A stretch of 64,000 nucleotides of DNA from Castellaniella sp. S9. GTDB lineage: Bacteria > Pseudomonadota > Gammaproteobacteria > Burkholderiales > Burkholderiaceae_B. The position numbers were made by a program, and so were the translations under genes. The stretch is taken from assembly GCF_027257175.1 (NCBI RefSeq), contig NZ_JAPFGD010000012.1:45345-109344 (forward strand), given 5' to 3'. The notes beneath the pieces are model-generated. The model was not told the origin of the DNA, did no database searches, and saw only the letters and a program-made list of their open reading frames with translations. Shown here piece after piece: positions 24,257-32,976 of the stretch (the stretch's first letter is position 1; every line of letters starts with the position of its first letter).

Positions 24257-25327
24257 ATGCCAGCCCCCACCCCCGGATCACCCGTCAAGCGCGCCAGCGT
24301 CAAGGATGTTGCGCAGGCCGCCGGCGTGTCGGTGGCCACGGTCTCGCGCAGCTTCAATCTGCCCCAGACCGTACGCCCCGAACTGCGCGAGCGCGTATTC
24401 GCCACCGCCGAACATCTCGGCTACAGCCCCAACCCTTCGGCCAAGGCCTTGCGCCTGCAGCGCACGCGTATCGTGGGCGCCGTGTTTCCATCGATGAATC
24501 ACGGGATCTATGCGCAGATGCTCAATGGGTTCCAGACGGAACTCAGCCGCGAGGGCTATCTGACCGTGCTGGTGACCGTCGGCTTTGACAATACGAACAT
24601 CCACGACCCGGTGCGCCGGCTCGTGGAGCACGGGGCGGAGGCCCTCATGATCGTCGGCCAGATCGAGGACCGCAGGCTGGTCGCCTATCTGGAGCGCACG
24701 CGCATCCCGGTCGTCTGCACCTATTCCAAGCTGCCGGACAATCCCTTCCTGACGGTGGGCGTCGACAATTACGACGCGGTGCAACGCATGGTGGCGTATC
24801 TCCATGGCCTGGGCCATCGGGAATTCGCCATGATTTGCGGCCGCACCCAGACCAACGACCGGCAGCGGGCCAGGCGGCAGGCCTTCATCGACGCCATGGC
24901 ATCGCTCCGGATCGACAGCCCCCTGCGGATTTTCGAGGCGCCCGACCATACGTCCACCGATTTTGCCGCCGGCGTGACGCGCGCCCTGCATACCGAGCAC
25001 CCCGAGGTGACCGCCCTGGTCTGCACCAGCGACATGTATGGCATCGCGGCCATCCACACCGCCCAGAAAATGGGCCTCGACGTCCCGCGCGATCTCTCGA
25101 TCACCGGCTTCGACAGCCAAGGGGTGTCGGCCCTCACCTCGCCCGAACTCACCACCATCGCCGTGCCCGGACTCCAGATGGGCCAGCAGGCCGCGCATTC
25201 GATCCTGCTGGCGATGAACGGCGACACGCCCGTGCGCCACATCGACCTCGAGATCCCCCTCGTCATCCGTGAATCCTGCGGCCCGCCGCCCTACAATAGG
25301 TCTTTTTCCGAAACTCGACCGACATGA
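24257..25327 (+). CDS. LacI-family transcriptional regulator
   Basis: A 356-residue regulator: HTH at about residues 14-34 (VKDVAQAAGVSVATVSRSFN), hinge AKALRLQRT, sensor motifs VGVDNYDA, CTSDMYGIAAI and ITGFDSQGVSAL. It is divergent from the hydroxyproline-type operon with a palindrome between them. It probably represses that operon until an inducer binds. The 3' end overlaps the start of the aminotransferase gene (ATGA), an unusual coupling for a regulator. Confidence 0.9.
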   Translation: MPAPTPGSPVKRASVKDVAQAAGVSVATVSRSFNLPQTVRPELRERVFATAEHLGYSPNPSAKALRLQRTRIVGAVFPSMNHGIYAQMLNGFQTELSREGYLTVLVTVGFDNTNIHDPVRRLVEHGAEALMIVGQIEDRRLVAYLERTRIPVVCTYSKLPDNPFLTVGVDNYDAVQRMVAYLHGLGHREFAMICGRTQTNDRQRARRQAFIDAMASLRIDSPLRIFEAPDHTSTDFAAGVTRALHTEHPEVTALVCTSDMYGIAAIHTAQKMGLDVPRDLSITGFDSQGVSALTSPELTTIAVPGLQMGQQAAHSILLAMNGDTPVRHIDLEIPLVIRESCGPPPYNRSFSETRPT

Positions 25328-26415
25328 TCGACTTCATCGACCTCAAGGCCCAGCAGGCCCGCATCAAGCAACAGATCGACGCCAACATTGCCCGCGTCCT
25401 GGCCCACGGACAATACATCCTGGGCCCCGAGGTCGCCGAGCTCGAGGAACGCCTCGCGGCCGCCATCGGCGCGCGGCACTGCATCAGCTGCGCCAACGGC
25501 ACCGACGCGCTGCAGATCGCCCAGATGGCGCTGGGCATCGGCGCGGGCGACGAGGTCATCACCCCGGGTTTCACCTACATCGCCACCGTGGAAACCGGCG
25601 CGGTGCTGGGCGCCCGCCCGGTCTACGTCGACATCGACCCGCGCACCTGCAACCTGGATCCCGCCAAGCTCGAGGCCGCCATCACGCCGCGCACCCGCGC
25701 GATCATCCCGGTGTCCCTGTACGGCCAGTGCGCCGACATGGACGCCATCAACGCCATCGCGCAGGCCCATGGCATCCCGGTCATCGAGGACGCCGCACAG
25801 AGCTTCGGCGCCACCTACAAGGGCCGCCATTCCGGCAACCTCAGCACCATTTCCTGTACCAGCTTCTTTCCCAGCAAGCCGCTGGGCTGCTATGGCGACG
25901 GCGGTGCGCTGTTCACCAACGACGACGCGCTGGCCACCGTCATCCGGCAGATCGCGCGCCACGGCCAGGACCGCCGCTATCACCACATCCGGGTGGGCAT
26001 GAACAGCCGCCTGGACACCCTGCAGGCCGCGATCCTGCTGCCGAAACTGGACATCCTCGCCGAGGAACTGGCGCTGCGCCAGGAGGTGGCCGGGCGCTAT
26101 GACCGCCTGCTGGGCGCAGCCGGCATCGCCACACCCTACGTCGAGCCCCACAACGTCAGCGCCTGGGCGCAATACACGGTGCGGGTGCCGAATCGCGATG
26201 CCGTGCAGGCGGCGCTGAAGGCAGCCGGGGTGCCGACCGCCGTACACTATCCGATCCCCCTGAACCAGCAGCCCGCCGTGGCCGACCCGGACGCCCGACT
26301 GCCCGCGGGCGACGCCGCCGCGCGCGAGGTCCTCAGCCTGCCCATGCATCCGTACCTGGGCGAGGAGCAGGCGCGGGTCATCACCCAGGCCCTTGTGTCG
26401 GCCGTCGGATCCTAA
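25324..26415 (+). CDS. DegT/DnrJ/EryC1 aminotransferase, WbpE/WlbC-like
   Basis: A 363-residue PLP aminotransferase of the sugar-nucleotide type. The PLP lysine is Lys185 in SFFPSKPLGCYGDGGA, the same number as in P. aeruginosa WbpE. Other strongly WbpE-like blocks are FIDLKAQQARIK, ANGTDALQIAQMALG, EDAAQSFGA and HGQDRRYHHIRVGMNSRLDT. The known reaction gives UDP-GlcNAc3NA from the 3-oxo precursor for polysaccharide synthesis. No wbpA, wbpB or wbpD homologue is next to it here, and the polysaccharide cluster is 29 kb away. Family call is firm; pathway role in this strain is inferred. Confidence 0.88.
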   Translation: MIDFIDLKAQQARIKQQIDANIARVLAHGQYILGPEVAELEERLAAAIGARHCISCANGTDALQIAQMALGIGAGDEVITPGFTYIATVETGAVLGARPVYVDIDPRTCNLDPAKLEAAITPRTRAIIPVSLYGQCADMDAINAIAQAHGIPVIEDAAQSFGATYKGRHSGNLSTISCTSFFPSKPLGCYGDGGALFTNDDALATVIRQIARHGQDRRYHHIRVGMNSRLDTLQAAILLPKLDILAEELALRQEVAGRYDRLLGAAGIATPYVEPHNVSAWAQYTVRVPNRDAVQAALKAAGVPTAVHYPIPLNQQPAVADPDARLPAGDAAAREVLSLPMHPYLGEEQARVITQALVSAVGS

Positions 26416-26440
26416 GCCGCCCGTCCCATCCCGCCCTCTC

Positions 26441-26460
26441 GGCCGCCGCGCAAGGCGGCC
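26441..26460 (+). terminator. Stem-loop after the aminotransferase gene
   Basis: GGCCGCC (26441-26447) pairs with GGCGGCC (26454-26460) across a 6-nt loop, 26 bp after the stop codon. No T-tract, so termination strength is uncertain. Confidence 0.45.
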
Positions 26461-26495
26461 ATCCGGGGGGCCGTACACCGGACATATTTCATAAA

Positions 26496-26523
26496 TTGTC
26501 CAGAACATTCTTTTTGTTATGAT
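26496..26523 (+). promoter_or_regulatory. Candidate sigma-70 promoter for the CHASE2 operon
   Basis: TTGTCC, 16 bp, TATGAT, ending 48 bp before the ATG at 26572, in an AT-rich segment that stands out from the GC-rich flanks. Confidence 0.45.
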
Positions 26524-26571
26524 CTAGCGGTTCATGTCGTCGCCGCAGCCTTTCCGGGCCTGCTACCATCC

Positions 26572-27984
26572 ATGCCCAGGACCGATTCCCGGCCATACCG
26601 CCGCATCGAAGCGCTCTTGCAGTTCATCGGACTGGTGTTCCTGGGCCTGTGGGTCATCTGGGCCGATCCCTTCGGCCTGTCCACCGCCAGCGAAAAGGCG
26701 CTGGCCACGGACATCAGCCGCTCGCGCGCGTATGTGTCGCCGGTCGACCCGGCGCCGATCACCGTCGTCAGCATCGACTACCCCAGCATCAAGGCCCTGC
26801 ATGAGGCCGACGCCGCCTACCTGGAGGCCGACGACTGGCCGCTGAGCTACCGGGACCATGCGCGCATCCTGTCGCGACTGGTATCGGCCGGCGATCCCGA
26901 CGACGCGCCCGTCGCGGTCTTTTACGATATTTTCTTCGAGCGCCCACGGGCCGCCAGCGGCGACATGGCCGCCCTGGGCCGCGTCCTGGCGCGCATCTCG
27001 GATCCTCCGGGATCGGGCGAGCGCCGCCCGGCTGTCTACCTCGCCGGCGGCGGCGTGCAAATGCCCCTGTCGGCCGAGTCCTTCGATCTGCTGGGCGGAC
27101 GGGGATCGATGCTGGCGACCGCCGCGTGGCAGGATCATGGGGATTATTACCCGCTGTGGGCGCCGCTGCGCCCGGATGACGACGCCTCCCCTTTGCCTGC
27201 CACCGGCCCCAGCGCGGCGCTGGCGCTGTACCGGCACCTGTGCCCGGCGCAAGGCAAGGACTGTGATTGGTTAGAGGACGGCGGCGCCATGTCCCTGCAG
27301 TGGGTAATGCGCGACGATCCCGCCTGCAGCGACCGCTGGACCCACCTGCCGGGATACGTCATCAAGACGGTGCTGCGCTATGCGGGCGCCGGCGATCCGC
27401 CCGGCGCCGCCGACCCGCACTGCATGCCCTTTCATCAGGTCCGGCTGCAGGATCTGTTCGCCATGCCGGCCGGCGGCCTGCGCCCGCCGCACCTGCCCAA
27501 GGGCGCGCCTTACGTCGTGCTGGTGGGCGCGGTGATGCCCAGCCTGAACGACTATCACGACACCCCGCTCTATGAAAAAGTGGCCGGTGTCTACCTGCAC
27601 GCCATGGCGGTCGAGAACCTGAACCGCATGGACAGCGACTTCCTGCGCGAACAAAACATCCGCGGCGTATCCAGCGTCCTGTGGGTGCTGATCGCCCTGT
27701 TCGTGTGCCTCCGCCGCCATCGGGCGCGCCGCCGCACGGCACCGGCATCCGCGGGGCCGGCCGCGCCGCCCGAGCCCACGTTCCGCGACATCGCCGGACG
27801 CCGGCTGCGCGCCCTGGGCAGCCGCGCCGGATGGGTGCTGCTGATGATCGTCCTCATCACGCTCATCTATTTGTTCTGCTATTCCGTCCTGGACATCGCC
27901 CTGGAGGGATGGCTGTTCATGATCGGCCTGGTCTCGCTGCTGCTATTCAGCAAGGACGAGCCCACCGACCGACCCGACCCATAG
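26572..27984 (+). CDS. CHASE2-domain membrane protein
   Basis: A 470-residue protein. A membrane segment at about 14-32 (LLQFIGLVFLGLWVIWA) is followed by an extracytoplasmic CHASE2-type domain; visible are ITVVSIDYPSIKAL, DDAPVAVFYDIFF, PKGAPYVVLVGAVMPSLNDYHDTPL and YEKVAGVYLHAMAVENL. Two or three C-terminal helices follow (VLWVLIALFVCL; GWVLLMIVLITLIYLF; LFMIGLVSLLLF). There is no kinase, cyclase or GGDEF output domain, so it would have to signal through partners. First of three tightly spaced genes (17 nt to the next). Confidence 0.8.
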   Translation: MPRTDSRPYRRIEALLQFIGLVFLGLWVIWADPFGLSTASEKALATDISRSRAYVSPVDPAPITVVSIDYPSIKALHEADAAYLEADDWPLSYRDHARILSRLVSAGDPDDAPVAVFYDIFFERPRAASGDMAALGRVLARISDPPGSGERRPAVYLAGGGVQMPLSAESFDLLGGRGSMLATAAWQDHGDYYPLWAPLRPDDDASPLPATGPSAALALYRHLCPAQGKDCDWLEDGGAMSLQWVMRDDPACSDRWTHLPGYVIKTVLRYAGAGDPPGAADPHCMPFHQVRLQDLFAMPAGGLRPPHLPKGAPYVVLVGAVMPSLNDYHDTPLYEKVAGVYLHAMAVENLNRMDSDFLREQNIRGVSSVLWVLIALFVCLRRHRARRRTAPASAGPAAPPEPTFRDIAGRRLRALGSRAGWVLLMIVLITLIYLFCYSVLDIALEGWLFMIGLVSLLLFSKDEPTDRPDP

Positions 27985-28001
27985 TTCCTGAAGGAGCCAC
28001 T

Positions 28002-28376
28002 ATGCGCGCACGCATCGCACAGGCGCTTTTCGGCGCATCGATCGCCCTGCTCGGCGGCATCGCCGCCGCGGAAACCGTCCGCATCACGCAGATCAACAAC
28101 CCCGATCTGGTCGAACTGCAGCGGCTGCCCGACGGGGAATACCTGTGGGCCTCCGACCTCGAGGGCCTGAAGCCGCCCGTCCGCGCCCAACGCGCGCCGC
28201 GCAACCGGCTGCAATTCAAGCACCACGGCAAGACCTACGAGGTCGACCGCGGCGACGTCACCCTGGACCGCGAACAGGCGCTGGTGGTCGACGCCTGCAG
28301 CACCGTGCCGGTGTCCCTGAAGTCGGACAGCCGCCAGGCCAGCGTCAAGGGTGCCGGGGAGGCGTGCCGGAAATGA
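28002..28376 (+). CDS. Small periplasmic protein of unknown function
   Basis: A 124-residue protein with signal peptide (AQALFGASIALLGGIAAA, cleavage near residue 23). The mature part is charged and includes ITQINNPDLVELQRLPDGEYLW and FKHHGKTYEVDRGDV. Two Cys residues near the C terminus (DACS, GEACRK) might form a disulphide. AAGGAG is 6 nt before ATG 28002. Its stop overlaps the start of the M48 lipoprotein gene. I recognise no family. Its position between a periplasm-facing sensor and a periplasmic metalloprotease suggests a binding partner or substrate. Confidence 0.75.
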   Translation: MRARIAQALFGASIALLGGIAAAETVRITQINNPDLVELQRLPDGEYLWASDLEGLKPPVRAQRAPRNRLQFKHHGKTYEVDRGDVTLDREQALVVDACSTVPVSLKSDSRQASVKGAGEACRK

Positions 28377-29722
28377 GGTGGAAAGCCCTGATTGCAATGA
28401 TCTGTTGCGCGCTCCTGGCCGGCTGCGCCGGCATTGCCGGCACCGGCGCGGGCAAGGAGGTCGCGGGCTACGATCGCCCCGTCAACATCATCGACACCCA
28501 GTATCTGCACCAGATGGACCGCACCCTGGTCCAGGATCAGGCGCTGAGCGAATACATCCAGGGCATCCGCCGGCGGCTGGAGGCGGCGCACGGCGAGCCC
28601 TGCGATTGCGTGGTCCTGGTCGACTCGTTCAGCGGCTACGAGGCCTACACGATTTCTCCGAAAACGATCGTGGTCTCGTCGGGCGTGATCGCCCAGGCCG
28701 GCTCGGAGGACGAACTGGCGGCGATCATCGCCCATGAACTGGGGCACGTCTATTCGTGGGACACCTTCAAGGGCATGTTCCAGGATTCCTCGGTCTTCGC
28801 CGTCAAGGCCGCGGGCTGGGCGCTGGGCGAAGGCGGCTATACCGCCATGCTCGACGACACCATCAACGACATCTCGAAGGGCCTGATCTACAGCCGCTGG
28901 AACGTCGCCCAGGAAAGCGAGGCCGACGTGTTCGCCCTGCGCACCCTGGCCAAGGCCGGCTACTCGATCGACGGCCTCAAGATGGGGGTGCGCAAACTGG
29001 CGGAATACGGATCCAAGGCGCTGCCGCCGCCGCAGCCCGACACCGGCTGCTCGACGCTGATCAAGCAGCTCAACGACCAGAACCTGAAGGCCTGCAGCAA
29101 GCAGCTGACCGGGGCGAACACCAGCATCTACCAGGATCGCGACACGCGCCTCAAGGCCATCCAGCTGGCCGCCAAGGATCTGGAGCCGGCGCAGCGGCGC
29201 CTGGCCCAGGGGAAGGCGCCGCCGCGTTTCGCGCCGGTCACCTACCTGTTCGACATGAACACCCTGGTGTCGAACAATCGCGGCAAACTGAGCCGCGCGC
29301 TGGCCTCGCTGGAGCGCAAGCCCATCCCGCCCAGCCTGCGGGGCAACGTCGCCGTCACCAATCGACTGGCGATGGCGCATCGCATCCTGGGCAACCGGGC
29401 CAAGGCGGACGGCTATCTGCGGCAAAGCTTCGACAGCCCGAACCGCACCATCTGGACGTTCTCGGAATACTACCGCTACCTGAACGACATGGGCGACGTC
29501 GCCGCCATCCGCCAGGCCATCAACGAGGCCCACACCGAAGTCGGCCCCACCCAGGCGCTGCTGCCCATGGAGATGTACCTGGCCAAACGGCACAAGATCT
29601 TCGAGCTCAATCTCTTTGCGCTGGCGCGCTGCACGATCTCGGTGGTCGGGGACGTCGGCACCTACAACCTGTGCGCGGCCTTCGAACAGAAGGCCCAATC
29701 GGGCGGCAAGGCGCCCTGGTGA
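28373..29722 (+). CDS. M48-family zinc metallopeptidase lipoprotein
   Basis: A 449-residue protein with a lipobox (LLAGC, Cys18). The gluzincin motif is HELGH (His121, His125) with third ligand Glu183 in ESEADVFAL, the M48 pattern. The C-terminal 170 residues look helical and repeat-like, as TPR tails often do in BepA-type proteases. It should sit on the periplasmic face of a membrane, where family members act in outer-membrane protein quality control. ATG 28373 overlaps the preceding stop (ATGA). Translational coupling argues for a functional unit with the CHASE2 protein. Confidence 0.88.
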   Translation: MRWKALIAMICCALLAGCAGIAGTGAGKEVAGYDRPVNIIDTQYLHQMDRTLVQDQALSEYIQGIRRRLEAAHGEPCDCVVLVDSFSGYEAYTISPKTIVVSSGVIAQAGSEDELAAIIAHELGHVYSWDTFKGMFQDSSVFAVKAAGWALGEGGYTAMLDDTINDISKGLIYSRWNVAQESEADVFALRTLAKAGYSIDGLKMGVRKLAEYGSKALPPPQPDTGCSTLIKQLNDQNLKACSKQLTGANTSIYQDRDTRLKAIQLAAKDLEPAQRRLAQGKAPPRFAPVTYLFDMNTLVSNNRGKLSRALASLERKPIPPSLRGNVAVTNRLAMAHRILGNRAKADGYLRQSFDSPNRTIWTFSEYYRYLNDMGDVAAIRQAINEAHTEVGPTQALLPMEMYLAKRHKIFELNLFALARCTISVVGDVGTYNLCAAFEQKAQSGGKAPW

Positions 29723-29776
29723 GGCCATGCGGGTCGGCGCACACGTGCCGCCCTGATGCACGTTGTTGCGCGGGGC

Positions 29777-30502
29777 TCAGGCCCCCGACCCGCCCAGGGA
29801 CTTGCCGCCGTCGACGAACAGCACCTGCCCGGTGATGAAACCCATTTGCGGCCCGGCCAGGAAGGACACCGCGTGCGCGATTTCCTCGGGCGTGCCGGCT
29901 CGGCCGGTGGGCTGCAGGGCCAGCTGCGCCGCCATGCGCTCGGGCGTCAGCGCGCGCAGCATGGGGGTGTCGATCAGGCCGGGGGCGATGGCGTTGACCA
30001 GGATGCCTTTTTCGGCAAGCTCCATCGCGCTGGCGCGGGTGTAGCCCACCAGCGCGGCCTTGGACGCGACGTAGTGCGCATGGTGGCGCGCGCCCAGGTA
30101 GGCGCGCGAGGCGATGTTCACCACCTTGGACCCGGGCGCCATGCGCGCCGCCGCGCGTTGCGTGAGGGTGGCCGCGGCGATCAGGTTCAGCTCGTACATC
30201 CGCCGGAAATCATCCTGGCCGAGATCGAAATACTTGCGCTCGTCGAACAGGCCCGCGCTATTGACCAGTGCCGCAAGCGGCGGCAGGCCGTCGACCAGCT
30301 CGACCAGCTGCGCCTCGCTGGTCAGGTCCACCACGCGCGGCTGGATCTCCAGCCCTTCGCCCGCGAGTTCGTCGGCCAAGGCGCGCAAGGGCGCCTCGCC
30401 CAGATCGACCGCCACCACGGAAAACCCATCCTGCGCCAAGCGCCGGACGATGGCCCGCCCCATGCCGCCGGCGGCGCCGGTCACCAATGCTACTGCTGTC
30501 AT
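29777..30502 (-). CDS. Short-chain dehydrogenase/reductase
   Basis: Classical 241-residue SDR: TGAAGGMGRAI, VNSAGLFD, Ser in VNIASRAY, catalytic Tyr-Lys in YVASKAAL, and a C terminus with FITGQVLFVDGGKS. ATG 30502 is chosen because the upstream in-frame ATG overlaps livF. Being 26 nt after livF, it is the last gene of the branched-chain-type transporter operon. It probably performs the first oxidation or reduction of the imported compound. Confidence 0.9.
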   Translation of the reverse strand: MTAVALVTGAAGGMGRAIVRRLAQDGFSVVAVDLGEAPLRALADELAGEGLEIQPRVVDLTSEAQLVELVDGLPPLAALVNSAGLFDERKYFDLGQDDFRRMYELNLIAAATLTQRAAARMAPGSKVVNIASRAYLGARHHAHYVASKAALVGYTRASAMELAEKGILVNAIAPGLIDTPMLRALTPERMAAQLALQPTGRAGTPEEIAHAVSFLAGPQMGFITGQVLFVDGGKSLGGSGA

Positions 30503-30528
30503 ATCGTTCCTTGCTTCAATAAAAGCGC

Positions 30529-31251
30529 TCACGCGCCTAAATACGCGCGCCGCACCGCCTCGTCGTTCTTCAGGTCCGCCGAGGGGCCCTGCAGCACCAG
30601 CTCGCCGTTCTCGAGGATGTAGGCGTGGCTGGAGACCGACAGGGCCAACTGGGCGTTCTGTTCGACCAACAGGATCGTGATGCCCTGCTCGCGATTCAGC
30701 GTCCTGACCGTCTCGAAGATCTGTTCGACCACCAGCGGCGCGAGGCCCATCGAGGGCTCGTCCATCAAAATCATGCGGGGGCGCGCCATCATCGCCCGCG
30801 CGGTCGCCAGCATCTGCTGCTCGCCGCCCGACAGGGTGGCGGCCTTCTGACCGATGCGTTCGCGCAGGCGCGGAAAAATGTCGCACATCGCATCCAGGTC
30901 GGCCGCCACAGCGGCGCGGTCCTTGCGCGTGTAGGCACCCATCTCGAGGTTTTCGCGCACGCTCATCTCGCGAAAGATCTCGCGGCCCTCGGGCACCTGG
31001 ATGATACCGCGCCGCACGATGTCGTCGGCCGGCAGCCGATGGATGGGCTCGCCGTCAAAGCGCACCGCGCCATGCGATGCACGCACCAGGCCCGAGATCA
31101 CGTTCAGGGTGGTGGACTTGCCCGCGCCATTGGCGCCCAGCAAAGCCACGATGCCGCCCTTGGGCACCTCCAGCGAGACCTCGTGCAGCGCTGAAATATT
31201 GCCGTACGAGGCGGAAATCGCCTGGACCGACAGGAACGGTTCACTCATCAA
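30529..31251 (-). CDS. livF: Branched-chain-type ABC transporter ATPase (LivF)
   Basis: A 240-residue ATPase of the LivF class: Walker A LLGANGAGKST, QVPEGREIFREMSV, signature LSGGEQQMLATARAMM, Walker B ILMDEPSMGLAP, and LLVEQNAQLAL. It overlaps the livG 3' end by 11 nt. The HAAT family imports branched-chain amino acids, amides or aromatic acids; the substrate here is unknown. Confidence 0.94.
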   Translation of the reverse strand: MMSEPFLSVQAISASYGNISALHEVSLEVPKGGIVALLGANGAGKSTTLNVISGLVRASHGAVRFDGEPIHRLPADDIVRRGIIQVPEGREIFREMSVRENLEMGAYTRKDRAAVAADLDAMCDIFPRLRERIGQKAATLSGGEQQMLATARAMMARPRMILMDEPSMGLAPLVVEQIFETVRTLNREQGITILLVEQNAQLALSVSSHAYILENGELVLQGPSADLKNDEAVRRAYLGA

Positions 31252-32011
31252 GGTTCCCCTTGCCCAGGTAGGCCTCGATCACGCGCGCATCGCTGCGGAT
31301 CTCCGCCGGCGGGCCCTCGGCGATCTTGTGTCCGAAGGACATCACGGTAATGCGGTCCGAGATCGACATGACGAGCTGCATCACGTGCTCGACCAGCAGC
31401 ACGGTCACGCCCTCGCGCGAGGCCAGGTCGGTCAGGATGCCGTCGAGCTTGTCGATCTCGCGGTTGCGCAGGCCCGCCGCCGGCTCGTCCAGCAGCAGCA
31501 GGCGCGGCTTGATCGCCAGCGCGCGCGCCAGCTCGAGCATCTTTTGGCGGCCGAAGTCCAGCCCGCCCGCCCTGGCGTCCAGGAAATCGATCAGGCCGAC
31601 GCGTTCCAGCAGATGGTGGGCGAATTCGCGGTTGGCCGCGACCGGCCGGCGCAACAGCCGGGCCAGGCCGCGCGCGCCGTAGGAGTACGTGCCCAGCAGC
31701 ACGTTTTCCTCGACCGTCAGGTCGTTGAAGAGTTCCAGGTTCTGGAAAGTGCGTGCGACCCCCAGCGCCGCCATGTCCGCGGCGCGGTGCCGCGTGACGT
31801 CCGCACCCGCGAACGAGATGGCGCCGCCGGTGGGATCGTAATAGCGCGAGATGCAGTTGAAGGTGGTGGACTTGCCCGCGCCGTTGGGCCCGATCAAGGC
31901 GTGTATCCGCCCGGGAAGCACCTGGAAGGACAAGTCGTCCACGGCGGTCAGGCCGCCAAAGCGCACGGTCAGCCCGTCGATGGACAAGAGGGCCTGGGTC
32001 TGATCGTTCAT
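31241..32011 (-). CDS. livG: Branched-chain-type ABC transporter ATPase (LivG)
   Basis: A 256-residue LivG-class ATPase: Walker A LIGPNGAGKST, VARTFQNLELF, a signature variant LDFGRQKMLELARAL (Asp-Phe-Gly in place of the usual Ser-Gly-Gly), and LLLLDEPAAGLRNREID. ATG 32011 overlaps the livM stop by 4 nt. Works as a heterodimer with LivF. Confidence 0.93.
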   Translation of the reverse strand: MNDQTQALLSIDGLTVRFGGLTAVDDLSFQVLPGRIHALIGPNGAGKSTTFNCISRYYDPTGGAISFAGADVTRHRAADMAALGVARTFQNLELFNDLTVEENVLLGTYSYGARGLARLLRRPVAANREFAHHLLERVGLIDFLDARAGGLDFGRQKMLELARALAIKPRLLLLDEPAAGLRNREIDKLDGILTDLASREGVTVLLVEHVMQLVMSISDRITVMSFGHKIAEGPPAEIRSDARVIEAYLGKGNLDE

Positions 32012-32976
32012 GCCTGCGTCTCTCCGGAGGACCCGGCGCCCGTTGCGGCCGCCGCCTTGCGGGCACGCCTGCGGCCGCTGAACAAGCCGCGCGGCGCGAA
32101 CATCATGAAGCCGATCAGGATCAGGCCATAGATGATTTCCTGGAACGACAGCACCTGGCGCAGCAGCTCGGAGATCAGGCCGAAGATCACCGCCCCGATC
32201 ACCGCGCCGCGCACCGATCCGATGCCGCCCACGACGATCATGATGAGGATCAGGATCGTGGTCCAGAAACCCAGGCTCTCGGGGTGGATGAACGAGGCGA
32301 AGGTCGTGTACAGCCCGCCCGCCATCCCCGCATAGGCGGCCGAACACATGAAGGCGACGCGCTTGATGACATTGGCGTTCACGCCCATGGCCTGCGCGGC
32401 GACGTCGCTCTCGCGCACCGCGCGAAAGGCCGCGCCCAGCTGCGAGCGCGACAGCCACACCGTCACCCACAGCATCAGGGCGGCGCCCAGCACCGTGAAC
32501 GGATAGGCGCGCAGGTCCGAGGTCAGTTCGAAACCGAAGAACCAGGCCGGCGACATCTGGTAGCCGTTCGAGCCATTGGTCACCTCGTTCCAGTTCAGGA
32601 ACACCCACTGCATGGCCTCGCCGAAGGCGAAGGTGGACAGGGCCAGGTAGATGTCGCGCATGCGGATCGCCAGCGCGCCCAGCAGATAGCCCAGGCCGGC
32701 GGCCACCACGCCCGCGACCAGCACCGAGATCACCAGGTTCGGATGCCAGGCATTGTTGATGATGCCGGCCACATAGATGCCGATTCCGTAGAACGCGGCA
32801 TGCGACAGGGCGAACTGCCCGGTCTCGCCGATCACGATGTGCAGGCCCAGCGCCAGCACGATGTAGATCATCAGCAGGTTGACGATGTACAGGATGTAGC
32901 CGCTGGCGATGAAGGGCAGCACCGCCAGCACCACGGCGGCCGCGGCCAGCGCCCATTTGTCGAAATCCATTTTCAT
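32008..32976 (-). CDS. livM: Branched-chain-type ABC transporter permease (LivM)
   Basis: A 322-residue LivM-class permease with about eight helices: LLMIYIVLALGLHIVIGETGQFALSHAAFYGIG, RDIYLALSTFAFGEAM, and the late GGIGSVRGAVIGAVIFGL. ATG 32976 overlaps the livH stop. The basic C-terminal tail (GRRRARKAAAA) would be cytoplasmic. Confidence 0.93.
   Translation of the reverse strand: MKMDFDKWALAAAAVVLAVLPFIASGYILYIVNLLMIYIVLALGLHIVIGETGQFALSHAAFYGIGIYVAGIINNAWHPNLVISVLVAGVVAAGLGYLLGALAIRMRDIYLALSTFAFGEAMQWVFLNWNEVTNGSNGYQMSPAWFFGFELTSDLRAYPFTVLGAALMLWVTVWLSRSQLGAAFRAVRESDVAAQAMGVNANVIKRVAFMCSAAYAGMAGGLYTTFASFIHPESLGFWTTILILIMIVVGGIGSVRGAVIGAVIFGLISELLRQVLSFQEIIYGLILIGFMMFAPRGLFSGRRRARKAAAATGAGSSGETQA

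Noticed and set aside
28235..29761. A 508-codon minus-strand frame opposite the M48 gene
   Set aside because: The plus strand has lipobox and HELGH motif; the opposite frame has only biased composition.
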